DNA of 64,000 nt from the NCBI GenBank assembly GCA_947685225.1, contig CANTUV010000072.1:6758001-6822000 (forward strand). Reading direction: 5' to 3'. A program made the translations under genes and the position numbers. The notes under the pieces were generated by a model. The model was not told where the DNA came from and did not search any database. It worked only from the letters and a program-made list of their open reading frames with translations. Positions 42,557-55,332 of the stretch are shown one piece after another. The first letter of the stretch is position 1. Every line of letters begins with the position of its first letter. The DNA comes from Garcia nutans (lineage: Eukaryota > Streptophyta > Magnoliopsida > Malpighiales > Euphorbiaceae).

Positions 42557-44851
42557 TGTAGACCCTTAATTTTTGACCCAGTCCGGTCTAATATATTTTA
42601 ATAAGTTCAAAATAATTTTTATGTTGTCCAATATATTTTAATTAGTCCAAAATAATTTTTGTGTTATCTTAATTAAATAATATTTGTTTTAGTATTTATT
42701 TTTTTATAATTTTTTAAAAATAATAATATAAAAAATAAAAATAAAAATTGGCAACAAAAAAATCCACGATGAAAAAAATCATCGCCGAAAATCAGCGTGG
42801 GACAAAATGCCCCGCAGGCCAATTTCCCCGCAGCAGCCCGTTGCCCCCTGCGGCAGCTTTTTCGCCATCGCAATTTTTCCGCAGCATTTTTTTTTTGCCA
42901 GCGCAATTTTTTTGCAGCAGTTTTTTTTTGCCAGCAAAATTTTTTCGATGCAAATTTTTTCGAAACCAAATGCAATTAGGTTTCGGTTTCCTTTTCTTAA
43001 TTAATGTTAGATTCCGTGAATAACTAAAATTAATCATAAAAATCTTCTATAAATAAGGACCAAAACAATACAGAAGTAGGTAAAAAAATTTGAGACCGAA
43101 ATTGAGAAGGAAAAACATTGAAATGAAATCGAATTTTAAAATTCCTTCTGGCAGGGAAATCAATCAGACATTTTGAGAGAAGAGAAGCAAACAAGCAATT
43201 CAATCCATCAAAGGCAGCCACTTTGCCTTTGTTCTTGTTCATCCAAGAAGAAATTTTTGGTGAAACCAACAAAAGGAGTTATGAATGTCTAATTTCTTCA
43301 CAATAACTTAAATAATTCAATTGTCTCTTTTGATTCAAAAAAAAACCCTAGAACTTTAATTTACCTTTTCTAAAGCTTAAAAACCTTAATTCGTTTATTT
43401 GTTTTCCAAAAATCTTAAAATTATTATTTTTGTTTCTTCAAAATTTATCAAAACCCTAATTTGAATTTGTTTCTTTTCGAAGCCCTAAATTGAATCTGTT
43501 TCTTTCCAAAAACCCTAAAAAATATCTTTTCTGTTTCTATAAATGTTAAATCATTTTTTTTATTATCATAAAGTTTCATAAAATTATCAATTGATTTTCA
43601 AATTTTAAAATCTAATGCATTCTCTGAAACACAAATTCTAAAATTCTAAAACCCTAATTCAACTCCAAAATCTGAAACAGTAAACCCTAAACTAGCTAAC
43701 CTAATCCCTAAAGATTTCTTGAACCCTAACTCCCTTAAAACCTTAAACCCTAATTTTTCTAAACTCTAATCCTTTAAACTTTAAAACCTTATAAACATAA
43801 ATGTTAAAATTCAAACATAGTAAGCCTAAAATTCAATACAGAAATTAGCTTATAACCATAAATCTAATGTTTTAAAAGTATTCAAACCCTAATTTCATGG
43901 TTTTACCACTGAAACACTAATTTGGTTAATTAAAGAACTTTATCAACCTCTTAAATTATAAAACTTTGCTCCATTTCAATTCTTTAAAACTTACAGTAGC
44001 TTAAAACCATAAATTCCAAAATCCTAAACACATTAAAGAATCTTAAATAGAAATAGTAGCCATAATTTGAATCTTTATTTGCTTTATTTAATTTTATATT
44101 TTATTGTGTAGTCTATAATATACTTTAACTTATTTTCAATGCTTTGTTGGTTTATTTAAATTCAATAATTGATTTATTTAATTTATCATGGATGGATGTT
44201 TATTTTATATTTTGATTGATATCTTTGATGAATGATTTATTTATGATGAATGGTTATTTACTTTTATCGATTTATTTAGATTTCCAAATGTTGTAAGAGG
44301 TATGTTTCCACTTGGTGGGCACCTCATTAGTTAAATATCATGTAATTTAAATTGCTTTTATATTTTAGAACCAATGTAAAGGACATGTTTCTACCTTTTG
44401 GTGGGTGTCCTATTTAGGCATGGATTATGTAAGGGCATGTTTCCATCTTTGGATGGGTGTCCATTTATTTGTTTTGTTTGGACCTTGTTTTGATTTTTAA
44501 TATAATGATGCTTTATTTCAATTATTGTGTGTAATATGGATAATATTGTTATATTTAAGAATTTTATAATATTAAGACCTGTAAAGGAGGCCGGTTCCAA
44601 TGAACCGGGCGTTGTGGGGTGCTGGGCCATTTCTCACCTTCCCCACACGTACCCAACTTTTCGAACCCATTAGGGGGTTAGGGATTCCTTAGGAATCAAG
44701 TCATCCACCCCTTTCTTTTTCCCGGCCCGTTCGGGTGGTGACTCCATTTTCTCCGGACCTAGGTTCATGTTCTTTAAGGCCCCGAGCCTAAACAGTGCTG
44801 AAGTAGCAAGAACCATTCCACCGAGAGTGGGGGCAAAAATCCTCGCTCACA
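42557..44851 (+). repeat. 5' LTR of G
   Basis: Starts TGTAGACCCTTAATTTTTGA, ends CTCGCTCACA, 2295 bp. A CG-rich U3 core (about 42760-42960) is followed by TATAAATA at 43048-43055, an AAACCCTAA-rich zone (about 43340-43760), three bulged hairpins (44297-44462) and the stem-loop at 44591-44608. Confidence 0.9.
44297..44462 (+). other. Three bulged hairpins in the 5' LTR of G
   Basis: 44297-44325: GAGGT/ACCTC, CCAC-TTG-GTGG. 44380-44411: AGGACA/TGTCCT, CTACC/GGTGG. 44433-44462: GGGCA/TGTCC, CCATC-TTTG-GATGG. Internal loop TGTTT versus G in each (an extra unpaired A/C pair in the first). Confidence 0.85.
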
Positions 44852-44852
44852 G

Positions 44853-44870
44853 TGGTGACTCCACTGGGGA
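44853..44870 (+). promoter_or_regulatory. Primer binding site of G
   Basis: TGGTGACTCCACTGGGGA, one base after the LTR end. Confidence 0.85.
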
Positions 44871-45825
44871 TAAGAGAACATGACCATTGGTCTTTATATT
44901 ATTCTATTCTTTCTTATAATAATATTATCCATTGCATCATATTAGATTGCATCGTGCGCGTGAGTTAGGATGCCCATATTACCCGTGTTCTGTTATGTAA
45001 GGGATACCATACTTTCAGTCAAGGTATGGAGATCGAGCATGGCATAACCACTCATAGCCTCGTACCATTTGGTATATACTTGCTATGGGAACCTAAGCCT
45101 TTTTACCCAAAGATTGAAGCTCATGTAATTGGCCTAGTTACTTTCCTTTCCTTAGGTCTTACCCCAAATGCATGTTGTTTGACTATGGTTAGTTTATCTT
45201 AGTCTAAATCATGACTTATTTGGTTTGTTCTTTTTCTAATATGACCACATTTGTAAGCTAAAAAATAAAATTTTCTCTTTAAAGTCCAAAAGACCAAAGC
45301 TATTTTCAAAACTTTTCAAGAAGGTCTTTGGACATAAGACTTTTTTAAAAAACAAATCGAAAAATTCCTTTGCTCATGGCCCAAACACTAAGCCAAAATC
45401 CATTTTTTCTAAAATATTTTTACAATGAGCTTAGAAACAAAATTATTTTCATCCAACCTTTTCTTACAAAGAGCTTGCAAATTATTTAGGTCAATTATGA
45501 AAATACCAAAAATCAATTGTGAGACTAGCTTATACTAAGAATAATTAATCATGGGCTTGTTTTGGCATGAATCATTAGTTACCTTTTTCAAGTGAGAAAT
45601 CTATTTATAATAAACCTCTTAATTTCGTTCTAATCCAATATAGCATAAAAGCTACTTTAGTTGGTTGAATGGATTAAAACCTAATCAATGGGAATTATTA
45701 TAAACTGATTTCCATTTTTGAAAATATAAATATTGGTTAAAACGTTCGAGGGAATTATTCAAAAATAAGATACCCCATGTTGGCATTTTGTTAACCATAT
45801 ACCTAGGAAAAGAGACTCGCCATTC
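44871..45825 (+). other. Leader of G
   Basis: Non-coding. It has the stem-loop CCATAC/GTATGG at 45007-45029 with an 11-base loop, and before gag the acceptor-like CCTTTCTGGCTCACAG at about 45930-45947. Confidence 0.75.
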
Positions 45826-47435
45826 GTGTGTGGATGTTATAGGTTGGAAGGAAGGTCCTATTTGTCCTTATTTGTCTATTGTTTGTGCATACATGCATAC
45901 TTGCATACATTTGCATCTCATATCATTAATCCTTTCTGGCTCACAGCCCTGGATTATGATAGTTCAAAAGCTTACGACAATCCGACCTACATCAGAGATG
46001 AAGTATCTAGCAACGACTCAATCTCTTTTTCACCAAAAGCAATGGAGCCTGAACAAATTGAAAGAATGGTGGATGATGCCCTTATGACAAGATGGAAGAA
46101 ATAAAAGAGGCCATGGCCGAGACCATAAAGAATCAACTGGCTGCAATTTTAGAAAATAATGTCAAAGTGTCTGCTAGCTCCAAAAAGCCAAAGGACAAAA
46201 GGAAGGCTAAAGTTGGTGAAGTAGTTTTTTATGATGGTAAGGTGATCATTGATGATGATGATTGGGCTCAATACTACCAAGATCCTCAAGACAAGAAGAA
46301 AGAACCAAAGATTGTCGAAAGATTAGCTATGGAGAAAGCCAAAGCTTCTGATGTTGAAAAGATGATTGCTGACATAGAAAAGAAGTTTGAGAAGAAATTG
46401 AAAACCGAAGAGGTGTCCGAGATCGACAAATTATTTGAGCTAAATGAAGAAGTTCCATACAAATTCAAGATGTCGTCCTTTGCAAAGTTTGATGGAACTG
46501 AAAATCCTCATCTCCATGTGAAGCAGTATATCACTGCTATGCAGTCCGCCCGAGCTACTAAGGCTTAAACTCTAAGGTACTTTATGCTCTCATTGCACCC
46601 TGTTGTCCAAAATTGGTTTAATACCTTAGATGACGGAACACAAAATAGTTGGGATCTGCTTTACAAAGCCTTCATCCAACAATATGGATATAATATTGAA
46701 ATGGAAGTTACCTTAATGGAAGTAGAGTCCATTAGGCAAAGGTCGAATGAGAATTTTGTAGATTATGTGAAGAGATGGAGAAACAAGGCTGCTTTGCTTA
46801 AGAAAAGGCCTGATGAATCTAATCAAATAAGGATGATTGTGAGAGGAGTGTTGCCTAGTCTTTGTGAAAAGATGTCTCATACACTCATTCGTGACTTCAA
46901 AGATCTTCTCCAAGCTTGTCTACAAATTGAAGAGTGGGAAAGGGAGAAAAATCGCTTTTCAATAAGAAGGAATGAGAAAGGGAATTATCAGCCTAGCAAT
47001 CAAGGCACACAAAAAGAAGTTGATGTTAATGCCACTAATCAAGGAGGAATGAGGCAGTTTTCAGAATTAGGGAAGCCATTGTCTTGGGTTCTCAATAAGC
47101 TATAAAAGAAGGGATTGTTACAACCCTTGACTCCTCGTCCTTTGCGTAATCCTCTTCCACCTAACTTTGATACTAATGCATTTTTCCAATTCCATCAAAG
47201 GCCTGGACATGAAATGGACAATTTTATGAAGTTGAGGCATGAGGTCTAGAATTTAATTGATAATGGCAAGTTACCGTAGCCAGACAAGCCCAATACCAAG
47301 AACAATCCTTTGCCTAAGTTTAGAAGAGTACCTCCACCGGCAACCTTCATGGTGGAAAAAGGATTGGATAAAGATTTTGTTTTATCATCCCTTCAAGATG
47401 GAAATATTGAAGATGTGAAAGGAAAAGAAGCTTAA
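45826..47435 (+). pseudogene. Element G gag (broken but the best copy here)
   Basis: The first frame (45826-46104) holds INPFWLTALDYDSSKAYDNP and MEPEQIERMVDDAL, then a one-base shift at about 46087. The second frame continues with MEEIKEAMAETIKNQLAAIL, the acidic DDDDWAQYYQD, a coiled coil and LHVKQYITAMQSARATKA. TAA at about 46566 replaces CAA. The capsid core follows (SLHPVVQNWFNTLDDGTQNS, VESIRQRSNENFVDYVKRWR). TAA at about 47103 again replaces CAA. The last part has a degraded FQFHQRPGHEMDNF knuckle and ends DVKGKEA. Most stops fit single C to T changes. Confidence 0.85.
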
Positions 47436-49976
47436 ACTCAATGAACTTTCCTTAGCTTGAATGTTGCTTTTCAATCTTACTTTCTTTAATATTTTGGAAC
47501 TATTGTGCTTTTCAAACTTAAAGTTGCTTTAAATAAATTATTTTCATCAAAATTTTATTGGTCTTTGTTCATTTTAGTGCTCAACCAATGAGGAATCTAG
47601 TTTGATGTTCATAAATTAATTTGTCTAGGCATCATGACTTGAATGACTTTACTAGGTGAGGGAATTGCTCTATAGCATCAAGTTGTGTATGCTTACATAG
47701 AGAGGGCTCCTGCATAATTATCTTTGTCCAGGTCCTAGTCAATCTTAGAACATGATTTGACAAACTTTCGAGGTGAAATTGAACTCTACTTATTTAAGAG
47801 AGAAATGATCTAGGCATTGTTTGGTTAACCAACAACTAGCATCCACCCAATTAAATATCAATCCCTAGTTGTCCCTTTGAGCCTTCATAAGGTTTTAGCT
47901 TACTTTTCATTGTCATATAACCCCAACAACCTACCCTGAGCTATTGTGATACTTTTGACAAGTCTTACGATCACTAAGATGAAGAGGCAAGAAGATCAAA
48001 GAAAGCAATGATTAGTCAAGATCATGAGGATAGTTGAAGTTCTCAAGACCATAAAGATAGTAGATGTTTCCAAGACCATAAGGGTAGTTGAAGTTTTCAA
48101 GACCATAAGGGTAGTTGAAGTTCACCTAATATCTCCAATCTATCAAGATAACATCAGAGTAACAGATGATTTATCCTTGTTAAAGAAGATTTATGTCACC
48201 CCACTCATCCATTATTGGAAGCCCAAGTTAGTACAAACAAGACAACTCTTTTAGAACTATAACCAAACAAAAAAAAACAAAACATAAAAAGAAACAAAAA
48301 AAAAGAGAAAAAAAGAAGAGGAAAAAAAAGAAAAAGAGAAAGAAAAGAAAAAAGGTAAAACCTAAAAAGGAGGTTCAAAAAGCTAACTGAGTTCTCTTTT
48401 ACCTAAGACAACAAAAGGCTTCCATTTGGTTTATAAGGAAATTTTGACTTGAATTGGTCCAACCCAACCCAAGATTCAATCAAAATTGGAGAAAAAAGGA
48501 GGAGGACCATCCAATTCTTGAAAGTTCTGCACTTGACAATTCTACAAGGAAGAAGGACAAAATGATAAAATGCTCAAAGAAAGGGAAGAGTCAGAGAAAG
48601 AAAAGTGAAAAGAAGAAAAGAAATGAATTTGGGTACCAAACTTTATGTAAGGTCAAAGACTATTCCAATCGAGATCTAGATTAATGCCAAGAAGGTAGAA
48701 GGAATTTGGAGTCTATCAAGATTGCCTCCAAACTACCTAAAGTTCAAATAAAAAGTTTGTAGTGTGAAGGTTTGTCCATTGTGTCACACCAGCTCCAATC
48801 TCAAAATGGCCTTCACTTAAACCCGTGTCCCTTATAGACCACATTTCAAGCCTATCAAAGACCTGTTGATCTCTCTTGGTAGGTAGAGTCTATTAGTGGG
48901 GATAATTTGGATAAGCATGCATATGAGATAGACAATATTTAAACTCAACGAGACCTTTGGCCAAGTAATGTGTATGTGCCTATCTGAAGTGCAATAGTTC
49001 TTGCTTAAATAGAAATAATTCCCGAGTTTAGTATGGTAACTAGGGTTGTCATGTTATAGATATGTTAATTTGGGGAAATCAAGTCTTGTGGTATATTGAC
49101 ATTGATTTGGCAAAGCCAACATTTGATTTCAAAATCAAATTCAAAAATAAAAAAAATATTCTTGTCACTCAAAGCCTTCAAGTTGAGGGGAGTATGTTGA
49201 ACTATCAAATTCCAAAGGACACATTGGGTAAAGGAAATGATTATTGGCAAGGTCATGAAGGAGCTACCAACTGACATGCTGAAACATAGTTTGAAATGGA
49301 TGTAACCTTGACTCTATAACTTGGGGTCTCCACCACCCATATTTTTAACATCTCAAAGATAAAAGCCATAAATGTGAAGCATCCTATAATTCTAGTGCAA
49401 GAACTGAACGGGCATCTGAAAGAAATCCGTGAGAGCACTTCTGCTAAACACCTCGATCTGTGGGTCAATGGAACTACTGTAAGTATCATTCATGCATATC
49501 ATGCATACATGAGCATATCACATCGCACTTTCTTGTCTTGTATTGTCTATTCTTTATTAAGGTGAGCATCAAACACTCTGTCAAGTAAACAATCAAAAGA
49601 AGTTATCAAATCAGGGGGGCATAGAAAGCCCATTGCTTGAGAAAGCTCTAGTAATCTTGCAAAGAGAAGAAATACGTGCTTGAGCGAAGAACTAGACAAC
49701 AAAAACATCAATCAAACATTGCATGGAAAAAATCTTTGGTTTGAGCCTACACAGGGGGCAAAGTTTCTCCTTTTCAAATTTTTAAGTTTATATAAAACAT
49801 TTTCAAACTCACTTGCAAATATTTCACCATGCAGGGGGCAGGAGAAGATATGAGAGCCAACTAAAAATAGCTTAATTTTTGCAAAAAGGAAGAACAAAAG
49901 AATGGAATATTAGAACTATCAAAAGAATGAAGATGCAAAAGACAAAAGATCAGTTCAGCTAAAAGAGCTGAAGCCA
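47436..49976 (+). other. Post-gag non-coding region of G
   Basis: Homologous to 37615-39963. It contains three to four imperfect copies of a unit of about 33 bases around CATAAGGGTAGTTGAAGTT (48020-48125), a purine tract (48265-48355), a lysine-rich open frame (48454-48684) and an open frame at 49062-49274. These frames are interrupted or shifted in F, so I do not call them genes. A GGGGGCAAAG tract at about 49755 resembles the polypurine tract. Confidence 0.7.
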
Positions 49977-50340
49977 GGGTAAAGACCCGACCTCCAATGG
50001 ATAAAGATCCATTTACAAAAGGGTGAAGACCCGAAGTCCAAAGGATGAAGATCCATTTTCAAGGGTGAAGACTCGATTTACAAGGATGAAGATATGTTTT
50101 TCAAAGGGTAAAGAAGTGATTTCCAAGGATGAAGATCCAGCTTAAAGGATGAAGATCCACTTTCAAGGGTGAAGAACCAATTTCCAAGGATGAAGATCCA
50201 ATTTAAAAGATGAAGATCCAATTTCAAGGGTGAAGACCTAATCTCTAAGGATGAAGATCCATTTTCAAAGGTGAAGATTCGATGCTAAGGATGAAGATCT
50301 AAGGCCCAACGACAAAGATTTATTTTTAAGGTAAAGAACC
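49977..50340 (+). repeat. Array iii in G
   Basis: Alternating hairpins GGGTAAAGACCC / GGGTGAAGACCC and GGATAAAGATCC / GGATGAAGATCC. Spacers are less regular than in I and J, and later units lose one arm. Confidence 0.85.
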
Positions 50341-50412
50341 ATAATGCAAAGAACAGCCGGAGTAGTCAAAATCCTCAACTGATAAAAGGTCAGTCAAATC
50401 CAATTCAATCTC

Positions 50413-50873
50413 TAGTCCAAGTACCCAGTCACGGGTCTAAGTACCCAAATTTAATCCATTCCTGGGTCCAAGTACCCAAATGAAATCAATCTCGGGTCCA
50501 AGTACCCAATCTAGGGTCTAAGTACCCAAATCAAATTCATTCTTGGGGCTAAGTACCCAAATCAAATTAGTCTCAGGTCCAAGTACCCAATCTCGGGTCC
50601 AAGTACCTAAATCAAATTCATACTCGGGTAAAAGTACCCAATCTCGGGTCCAAGTACCCAAATCAAATTCAATCTCAGGTCCAAGTACCCCATCTCGGGT
50701 CCAAGTACCCAAATAAAATCAATCTCGGGTCCAAGTATCCAATCTTAGTCCAAGTACCCAAATTCAATCCAATATCGGGTCCAAGTACTCAAATCAAATT
50801 CAATCTCGGGTCCAAGTACCCAATCTCGGGTCCAAGTACCCGATTCAAGTTCAGTCTCTGGTCCAAGTACCCA
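50413..50873 (+). repeat. Array ii in G
   Basis: Tandem repeats around GGGTCCAAGTACCC with spacers AAATCAAATTCAATCTC or AATCTC. The core pairs GGGT with ACCC. Confidence 0.9.
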
Positions 50874-50949
50874 AAACAAATTCAAATAACCATCTCATCA
50901 TAAATTAAGTCTTGTTGCTTTTCACTCTCTAAAATCTTAGATCGTTCAA

Positions 50950-50962
50950 GCAGGGGGCAAAC
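50950..50962 (+). promoter_or_regulatory. Polypurine tract of G
   Basis: GCAGGGGGCAAAC directly before the LTR start TGTAGACC. Confidence 0.85.
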
Positions 50963-51232
50963 TGTAGACCATTAATTTTTTACCCAGTCCGGTCTAATAT
51001 ATTTTAATATGTCCAAAATAATATTTTTATTGTCCAATATATTTTAATTAATCCAAAACAATTTTTGTGTTATCTTAATTAAATAATATTTGTTTTAGTA
51101 TTTATTTTTTATTATTTTTTTAAAAAATAATAATATAAAAATAAATAAAAATAAAAATAAAAATCGGGGATGATTTTCTTCGTCGCCGAAAATCAGCATG
51201 GGACGAAATGGCCATTTCGTCCGCAGGAGGCC
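50963..51232 (+). repeat. 3' LTR of G, first part
   Basis: Runs from TGTAGACC to the insertion point of J. A perfect 22-base palindrome centred between 51211 and 51212 (51201-51222; arms begin GGACGAAATGG) lies a few bases before the J target site. Confidence 0.9.
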
Positions 51233-53479
51233 TGTGAGCGGGGATTTTCGACCCCACTTCCGGTGGAATGGTTCTTGCGATTTCGGCACTTTTTAGGCTC
51301 AGGGCCTTAGAGAACACGGACCTAAGATCGAAAAAATGGAGTCGCCACCCGGACGGGATGGGAAAAAGAAAGGGGTGGATGACTTGATTCCTAAGGAATC
51401 CCCAACCTCCTAATGGGTTCAAAAAGTTGGGTACGTGTGGAGAAGGTGAGAAATGGCCCAGCACGCCCACAATGCCCGGTTCATTGGAACCGGCCTCCTG
51501 TACAGGTCTTAATATTATAAAATTATTAAATATAACAACATTGTCCATATTACACACAATAATTAACCGAAAGCATCAATATATTAAAATCAAAGCAAGA
51601 TCCAAGCAAAACAAATAAATGGACACCCATCTGAAGATGAAAACATGTCCTTACATAACATGCCTAAATAGGACACCCACCGAAAGGTAGAAGCATGCCC
51701 TTTATATAGGTTCTAAAATAGAAAAGAAAATTAAATTACATGATATTTAACTAATGAGGTATCCAACAAGTGGAAACATACCTCTTACAACATTTGAAAA
51801 TCTAAATAAACTGATAAAAGTAAATAATCATTCATCATAAATAAATCATTCATCAAAGATATTAAATATCAATAGAAAGTAAACATCCATCCATGATAAA
51901 TTAAATGAACCAAGCATTGAACTTAAATAAGTTAAAGCATAAGAAATAAATCAAAGCATAATCAAATATAGAATTGAATAAGGCAAATAAAATTCCAATT
52001 ATAGCTACTGTTTCCATTTAGGGCCCTTTATTTCATGTGTTTAGGGTTTTGGAATTTATGGAATTAGGCTACTGTGACTTTAAGAGAATTAAAATAGATT
52101 GAAGTTTTATGTTTTAAAAGGTTGGTAAGGCTCTTTGATTAACTAAACCAGGGTTTGTTATGTAAAATCATGAAACTAGAATTTGGACTCTTTAAAACAC
52201 TTCTAATTTATGGTTTCAAGTTTACTGTGTGAAATTAAAATATTTGTGTTTTATGGTTTTTAAAATTTGGGTTAGGGTTTTACTATTTTAGGTTTGGAAG
52301 TTGCATTTGGATTTAGTGTTTTAGAATTAGGGTTTCAGTGGATGCTTAGGTATTTTAGAATTTGGAAAAAGCAATTGATGATTTTATGAAAGTAGACCAA
52401 TGATTTAAGGTTTATATAAATAGAAAAGGTGTTTTTAGGATTTATTGTAAGAAACATAATCAAATTTTGGTTTTGTTGAAAAACATGTTCAATTAGGGTA
52501 TTAAGATTTTGAAGAATTAAAAATAACATTTTAAAGCCTTTTTGGAAAATAAAGTAACGAATTAGTGTTTCTAACTTTAGAAAAACTAAATTAAAGTTTT
52601 AGGGTTTTTTATTTTAAAAGATACAATTTCATAATCTTAGCTACTTTGAAAAAAAAATAACAATTAATACATACCTCTTTTTGATTGTTTCTCCAAAAAT
52701 AATTCTTCTTGGATGAACAAAAACAAAGGCAGTTGCGGCCTTTAATGATTTGTTTCTGGCTTTGCTTCTACTTCTCTCAAAAAATTGGCTTGATTAAAGT
52801 TTTTCTTCACAGATTCGGTTTTAAAATCCCCAATTTCATCCCAATTTCTGCTTTTTTTCTCCCTCCCCCGTTTTGTGTTGTAATTATACTTATTTATAAA
52901 AGTTTTTATGGTTTTTTTCCTAGTTGCTCACAGCATACATTATTTATTAAGAAAAGAAAACCGAAAACTAATCGTATTTGGTTATTTGAGTCGAAAAATT
53001 TTGCTTGCAAAAAAAAAAAAACTGCTGCGGAAAAATTACGCTGGCAAAAAAAATGCCGTAAGAAAAATTGCGCAGGCGAAAAAGCTGCCCCAACTGGCTG
53101 GGCGAAATGGGCCTGCAGGCCATTTCGCCCGTAGGAAATTCCTGCAGGCCATTTCACCCTCTGGCAGCTCTTGCAGGTGAAATGGCCTGGGCCATTTCTC
53201 CTGCAGGCAACTTCTGGGGGTAAAATGCCCACGGGCCCGCGCTGACTTTCGACGACGATTTTTTTTGTCGCCGATTTTTATTTTTATTTTTATTTTTTGA
53301 TTTTGATTTGTTTATTTTTATTTTTTTATTAATAAAAATTAGATGATAAAGCAAAAATTATTTAATTAAGATAACAAAATTTATTTTGGACTAATTAAAA
53401 TATATTAGACAACACAAAAATTATTTTGGACTAAACAAAATATATTGGACCAGACTGGGTCAAAAATTAAGGGTCTACA
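51233..53479 (-). repeat. 3' LTR of J
   Basis: Minus strand starts TGTAGACCC at 53479, ends CCCGCTCACA at 51233. The U3 hairpin zone at about 53040-53250 is longer than in the 5' LTR and contains CGAAATGG/CCATTTCG and GAAATGG/CCATTTC stems. TATA box is RC of 52891-52898; bulged hairpins at 51786-51621; stem-loop at 51476-51493. The GAGGTA/TACCTC outer stem of the first hairpin is intact. Confidence 0.9.
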
Positions 53480-53493
53480 GTTTGCCCCCTGCT
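53480..53493 (-). promoter_or_regulatory. Polypurine tract of J
   Basis: The minus strand reads AGCAGGGGGCAAAC next to the 3' LTR. Confidence 0.85.
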
Positions 53494-53587
53494 TGAATGA
53501 TCTGAAACTTTAGTGAAAGAGAGTGAAAAGCAACAAGACTTAATTTTTGAGACGGCTGAGGTTTTGGGTTCTGGACCTGAGAGATTT

Positions 53588-54163
53588 GGGTACTCGATTC
53601 TAAAATAGATCTGGGTACTCGATCCTAACTGGATTCAGATATTCTATCCTAACAGATTTTGGATTGGGATACTCAATCCTGAATTGGGTTCGGATACTCG
53701 ATCCTAAACTTGATTGGTATACTTGATCTTAACTGGATTCGGATAATCGATCCTAACTGGATTTGGATTGGGATACTCCATCATAACTTGGGTTCGGATA
53801 CTGGATCCTAATCTTGATTGGGATACTTGATCCTAACTGGATTCGGATACTCGATCCTAACTGGGTTCGGATACTCGATCCTAAACTGGATTGGGATACT
53901 CGATCCTAATTGGACTTGGATACTCGATCCTAAACTGGATTTGGATACTCGATCCTAAACTGGATTGGGATAATCGATCCTAACTAGATTTGGATACTCT
54001 ATCCTAAACTGGATTTGGATACTAGATCCTAAACTGGATTTGGATACTCGATCCAAAATTGGATTAGGATACTCGATCCTAACTGGACTTGGATACTCGA
54101 TCCTAGACTGGATTAGGATACTTGATCCTAAATTGGCATTGGATATTCGATCCTAAACTGGGT
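53588..54163 (-). repeat. Array i in J
   Basis: About two dozen units, on the plus strand around GGATACTCGATCC plus TAAACTGGATTT. The first units next to the polypurine tract read GGGTACTCGATCC, that is intermediate between arrays i and ii. Confidence 0.9.
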
Positions 54164-54570
54164 ACTTTGCCTCGAGATTTGAATTTGATTTAGGTACTTG
54201 GACCCGAGATTGAATTTGATTTGGGTACTTGGACCCAAGAATGGATTGAATTTGGGTACTTGGACCCCAGATTGAATTTGATTTGGGTACTTAGACCCGA
54301 GATTAGATTTGATTTGGCTACTTGGACCCGAAATTGATTTGATTTGGGGTACTTGGACCTAAGAATGGATTAATTAGGGTACTTGGACGCGAGATTGGGT
54401 ACTTGAACTTGAGCATGAATTGATTTGGGTACTTGGACCCTAGCTTGAATTGGATTTGGGTACTTGGACTCGAGATTGGGTACTTGGACCCAAGATTAGG
54501 TACTTGGAATCGAGCTTGAATTGATTTTGGTAACTGGACCCGAGATTGGGTGCTTGGACCTAAGATTGAT
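54164..54570 (-). repeat. Array ii in J
   Basis: Units around GGGTACTTGGACCC with spacers GAGATTGAATTTGATTT. It directly abuts array i, and the two share the frame GGRTACT...AYCC. Confidence 0.9.
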
Positions 54571-54638
54571 TTGATTTGACTGACTTTTTATTAGTTGAGA
54601 ATTCTGGCATAACTGGTTGTTCCACTTTTATGAATTGT

Positions 54639-55120
54639 AAGTCTTTACCCTCCAAAAATAGATCTTTACCTATTAGAAACTAGGTCTTTAACCTAGGAAC
54701 ATGGATCTTTATCCATTGGAGATTGGGTCTTTACCGTGAAACATGGATCTTTTATCCATTGGAAATCAGGTCTTTACCCTTGAAATATGGATCTTTATCT
54801 ATTGGAAATCGGGTCTTTACCCTTGAAACATGGATCTTTATCCATTGGAAATCGGGTTTGTACCCTTGAAACATGGATCATTATCCATTGGAAATTGGGT
54901 CTTTGCGCTTGGAACATGGATCTTTATCCATTGGAAATCGGGTCTTTACCCTTGAAACATGGATCTTTATCCATTGGAAATCGGGTCTTTACCCTTGAAA
55001 CATGGACCGTTATCCATTGGAAATCTGGTCTTTACCCTTGGAAATGGATCTTCATCCTTTGAGATTAGGTCTTTACCCTTGAAAATGGATCTTCATCCTT
55101 TGGAGATTGGGTCTTTATCC
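54639..55120 (-). repeat. Array iii in J
   Basis: Period about 42 with GGATCTTTATCC and GGGTCTTTACCC per unit, very regular between 54780 and 55020. Confidence 0.9.
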
Positions 55121-55195
55121 TTGCTTCAGCTCTTCTAGCTGGATTGATCTTTTGTCTTTTGCATCTTCATCCTTGTAGAATGCCAAAAGCAATGA

Positions 55196-55332
55196 AACCC
55201 GTAAGACGTAATAAAGAGTTTATGAGATGGATTGTCATAAGCTTTTGTATTATCGTAATTTAGGGCTGTGAGCCAGAAAGGATCAATGATATGAGATGCA
55301 AATGTATGCATGTATGCACAAACAATCAACAA
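55196..55332 (-). pseudogene. Gag N-terminal scrap of J
   Basis: Encodes HTFASHIIDPFWLTALNYDN then TKAYDNP, as at the start of the gag of E, G and H, and then jumps into sequence found just before array iii in G (about 49910). So the whole gag and post-gag region was deleted in one step. Confidence 0.8.

Noticed and set aside
48454..48684. Lysine-rich protein gene after gag in G
   Set aside because: The frame is broken at the same place in F; composition reflects the purine-rich DNA.
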